A DNA stretch of 64,000 bases from Marivirga tractuosa DSM 4126 (GTDB taxonomy: Bacteria > Bacteroidota > Bacteroidia > Cytophagales > Cyclobacteriaceae). The stretch lies in contig NC_014759.1 of assembly GCF_000183425.1 (NCBI RefSeq), positions 1,798,001 through 1,862,000 of the forward strand, in the 5' to 3' direction. A program made the position numbers and the translations under genes. The notes beneath the pieces were generated by a model, which had not been told where the DNA came from, ran no database searches, and saw only the letters and a program-made list of their open reading frames with translations. Shown piece by piece: positions 61,373-64,000 of the stretch. Every line of letters starts with the position of its first letter. Position 1 is the stretch's first letter.

Positions 61373-64000
61373 TTATCGATTACAAATAGTCTTGTAGGCA
61401 CAATAAGTACAATTTTCAAGCTTTTCGGTTTGCTCAAATGCTTGTTCACTTATGAAGATTTCAGTTAAAAGATTTTTCAACCCTTTCTCAAATTCCTCCA
61501 TTAGAACTTCTGCATTATTCAGCTCCTTTTTGTTCAGTTTCAATTTTTCGGAAAAATCAGAATTAAATATTCCCTTTCCATTATAGAGTCCTGGCACCAC
61601 ATTTTTTCCTTCCTCAAATTCATCACTTTTGATAAAAAGATAGGAGTATATTAATGTCTGCATTGCCGCACCATTTCTATCTTTATGGTTTCGATCAAAT
61701 AAACTTTCTATATCAGGGAATTTGACCTCATCTCCCCCAGATTTATAATCAATTACTCTAATGCTAGTACCCTGTTCATCTAGCCTATCAATTGAACCTT
61801 GCAGTCTAATTTTTTGACCATCTTCAAGTGCTATTGCGAACTCATATTCACCCTCAACCTTTTTAACAGTAAATGGAGCAATTTGAGCATCATAATTCAA
61901 GATCTGAACCACCATTCTTTTTACTACATCTCTGATAATTATATTCCTGCCTTCAAATTCGAACTCAGAAACTTTTTCTTTTTTCCCATAAAGCTCTGCA
62001 AACTCCTCTTTTATGAATTTATCAATATCTTTCTTTAAAAGGATGATTTTATTAGCATCTAGCAGTTGATTTAAAACCGAACCATATAATTTTTCCATTA
62101 CATGATGAAGGATGTTTCCAAAATCCGCTGCATCTAAATCTTCACTGACTTCATCCCTTTCTTTCAAACCAGCAATGTAACGGAAATAAAATTGCAACCT
62201 GCAATTCAAATAAGTCTTCAAAGCTGAAGCGGACAGGAATCTTTTCTCATTATATGATTTTAGAATCTGCCAAATCGCCTCATTTTTCTCGACAGTAATA
62301 GATACAGGAGATGCCGCTTGTGGGTCTTGATTGAGGCTTTGTAATTTTACTTTTTGAGTCTGAATACCCAATTCATACTGCAATTGTAAAAGATAACGAC
62401 TGGGCTCACCACCTTTTCCACCACTGTTATCGCTATTGTACATTAAATGTAACTGATTGGATCGCTGCAAAAGACGATTAAACAAATAGGCGTAAATTGC
62501 ATCTCTTTGCTCTAATGTCGGCAAACCATAAGCTTTCCGGATATTATAGGGAATAAACGATTGATTGTTTGCCCCACCTGGAAAGTTATCTTCACTCATA
62601 CTCAGAAAATAAATATTTTCAAAATCCAGATTTCGAGATTCCAAAACTCCCATGATTTGAATGCCTTCTAATGGTTCACCTGAAAACGGCACTCTGATAG
62701 ATTGAATTATGCGATTGAATAATCGGATAAAAGCATTGATATCCAAAACCAATTTGAACTCACTTATGATTTGTTCTAGCTGATTAATCTGTTTATAAAT
62801 TTCAGATATAAATTCCTGCTCGGTGGATTCAATTTGCTCTTGATGGACATATTGCAATATGGTTCTTAAATATAAAAAGTAGTTATCTGAACCATCATTA
62901 AATAGGATTTCCAAAAGAGTATTTTCTTCTTCATTTTCCGAATACAGATCTCTTAATTCCAAGCGGATAATATTGTTGGATTCTATATGATGGATTTTTG
63001 TTTTAGCAACATCACCCAATAAATTTCCTACAAAAGGATGCTTTAAGATTTTCAGAACATCCCTATGATTGAAAGTAATTTTACCAGTTTCTTCTCTTTT
63101 ATTCTTTTGCAGATACAGACAAATATTCATTAACTGATAGATGGAAGCAAAGCGAAGCGGATACCCCATGGTAACATTTACCTTTTGGATGGCTTCAGGA
63201 AGCGCATACAAGACTGGAAATAGTAAACTTTCATCTCCCAAAATGATAGCCGTTTTTTCAGGCTGGTCAATCTTCTGTTCGCTTAGTAATTGGCCTAAAA
63301 ACTTGGCCTGAGCTATATTACCTTTAACTTCCGTGATGTTAATTTGTGGCGTTTCCTTAATGATTCTATCAGGCAGCACTTCTGGAAAAGTCTTCCCTAA
63401 AATAGGGTGTTTGGAATATTCCCTAAAAAAATTTCCCGCTTCTTGCATAGTGTTTTCGGGAGCGGCATAATAAGCATCCATATCCCAATAAATCTGTGCG
63501 CCTTGCTTAACGGCTTCTGAAATAATGATTTCTTCTGTTTTGGTTAATGCATTGAATCCAGCAAAAATCAAATGCACTGAAATCTGTAATTCTCCTGCTT
63601 TTAGCTTTTCAGCATAATCTCTATACAGCATGCCATTATAGGCTTGATTTTCAGCTTTCAATTTCTGCTTAAAATCCTGATAAACTGGGAAAAGTATATT
63701 CCAATTTCGGGCAAATTTCTCTTGAGCGTCTTTAGGTTTAGCTTCAAAACTCTTCCAGAATTTTTCAATTAACTGAACCTGATCTTCCGTTAAAAAATCA
63801 GTATCTGCCAGTTTTTTCCACTCTAATAAATTGGCAAAAAGTGGTCGAGCATCCGCCATATAATGGTCTACATCGTTAAAATCTTTCACCAACATATCTC
63901 CCCAAAAATAGAACTGTTCAAAGTCTTCTTTGAATGGTGCATGCTTTTGAAAAACCTCATGAAGAGAGAAAACTAAACTTAATTGATCAGGAACTGCATA
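61373..64000 (-). CDS. AddB-like PD-(D/E)XK nuclease/helicase-fold protein, 5' end cut by window edge
   Basis: The open frame runs past the ATG at 63895 to the right window edge (upstream in-frame text includes FYFWGDML), so the true start is outside. The visible 875 or so residues match AddB-type subunits of double-strand break repair. There is an inactive helicase-like region and a RecB-family nuclease domain near the end (DFGNILHHVMEKL, GSIDRLDE, VIDYKSG). Four cysteines fit an iron-sulfur cluster: one in LNCRLQF and three in NCTYCAYKTICNR. No addA is in the window. Confidence 0.88.
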   Translation of the reverse strand, partial: YAVPDQLSLVFSLHEVFQKHAPFKEDFEQFYFWGDMLVKDFNDVDHYMADARPLFANLLEWKKLADTDFLTEDQVQLIEKFWKSFEAKPKDAQEKFARNWNILFPVYQDFKQKLKAENQAYNGMLYRDYAEKLKAGELQISVHLIFAGFNALTKTEEIIISEAVKQGAQIYWDMDAYYAAPENTMQEAGNFFREYSKHPILGKTFPEVLPDRIIKETPQINITEVKGNIAQAKFLGQLLSEQKIDQPEKTAIILGDESLLFPVLYALPEAIQKVNVTMGYPLRFASIYQLMNICLYLQKNKREETGKITFNHRDVLKILKHPFVGNLLGDVAKTKIHHIESNNIIRLELRDLYSENEEENTLLEILFNDGSDNYFLYLRTILQYVHQEQIESTEQEFISEIYKQINQLEQIISEFKLVLDINAFIRLFNRIIQSIRVPFSGEPLEGIQIMGVLESRNLDFENIYFLSMSEDNFPGGANNQSFIPYNIRKAYGLPTLEQRDAIYAYLFNRLLQRSNQLHLMYNSDNSGGKGGEPSRYLLQLQYELGIQTQKVKLQSLNQDPQAASPVSITVEKNEAIWQILKSYNEKRFLSASALKTYLNCRLQFYFRYIAGLKERDEVSEDLDAADFGNILHHVMEKLYGSVLNQLLDANKIILLKKDIDKFIKEEFAELYGKKEKVSEFEFEGRNIIIRDVVKRMVVQILNYDAQIAPFTVKKVEGEYEFAIALEDGQKIRLQGSIDRLDEQGTSIRVIDYKSGGDEVKFPDIESLFDRNHKDRNGAAMQTLIYSYLFIKSDEFEEGKNVVPGLYNGKGIFNSDFSEKLKLNKKELNNAEVLMEEFEKGLKNLLTEIFISEQAFEQTEKLENCTYCAYKTICNR

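Overview
The window is AT-rich DNA from a member of the Bacteroidota, most likely a Cytophagales-type marine or soil bacterium (Marivirga-like is my guess, not shown by the sequence). The evidence is two secreted proteins with type IX secretion sorting domains (one type A, one type B), promoter boxes of the TAnnTTTG kind, an N-acylornithine carbamoyltransferase-based arginine pathway, and a small HYC_CC_PP protein beside a copper efflux pump. There is no phage, transposase, CRISPR array, rRNA or tRNA that I can see. Layout, 1-12 kb: end of a free methionine sulfoxide reductase gene, ribD, divergent prmC, a 0.5 kb repeat-rich gap, an operon of AsmA-like protein, GH113-like glycosidase and AI-2E permease, a second AI-2E permease, an aldo/keto reductase, mnmE, a BLUF blue-light receptor with a small unknown partner, and a small membrane protein. 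12-23.5 kb: dipeptidyl peptidase IV, a coupled prenyl synthase-rhomboid pair, a 2-Cys peroxiredoxin, MgtC, an agmatine-deiminase-like protein, unknown proteins, an AidB-like acyl-CoA dehydrogenase and a MATE pump. 23.5-30 kb: a tight co-directional run hisS-hutH-type B T9SS protein-ybaB-glycosyltransferase. 30-42 kb: serine hydrolase pair, large S8 peptidase with duplicated FN3-GEVED modules, DUF2071, amidohydrolase, and a run purC-STAS-RNase Z-queuosine precursor transporter. 42-49 kb: arginine biosynthesis operon (GNAT, argG, argC, argF', argB, argE-like, argH), lacking argD. 49.5-61 kb: thioredoxin and a reverse-strand copper/silver efflux operon (HYC_CC_PP, CusA-type RND pump, TolC, four-helix-bundle protein, CusB-type adaptor, APC permease, PepSY protein, DUF3347 lipoprotein). 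The window ends with a Bcp-type peroxiredoxin and an AddB-like nuclease cut by the edge. The most distinctive signals outside genes are short-period degenerate repeat arrays (units of 7-10 nt) at several loci. Two inverted octamer arrays bracket the four-helix-bundle gene inside the copper operon; one of them is translated as the linker of the CusB-type adaptor. Two further loci carry CACAGAA-like or related repeats with long inverted arms. Other points worth following are the BLUF plus 79-residue protein pair, an arginine pathway whose carbamoyltransferase has Ala at the residue that decides acetyl versus succinyl substrates, and a CusA with an extra membrane segment.
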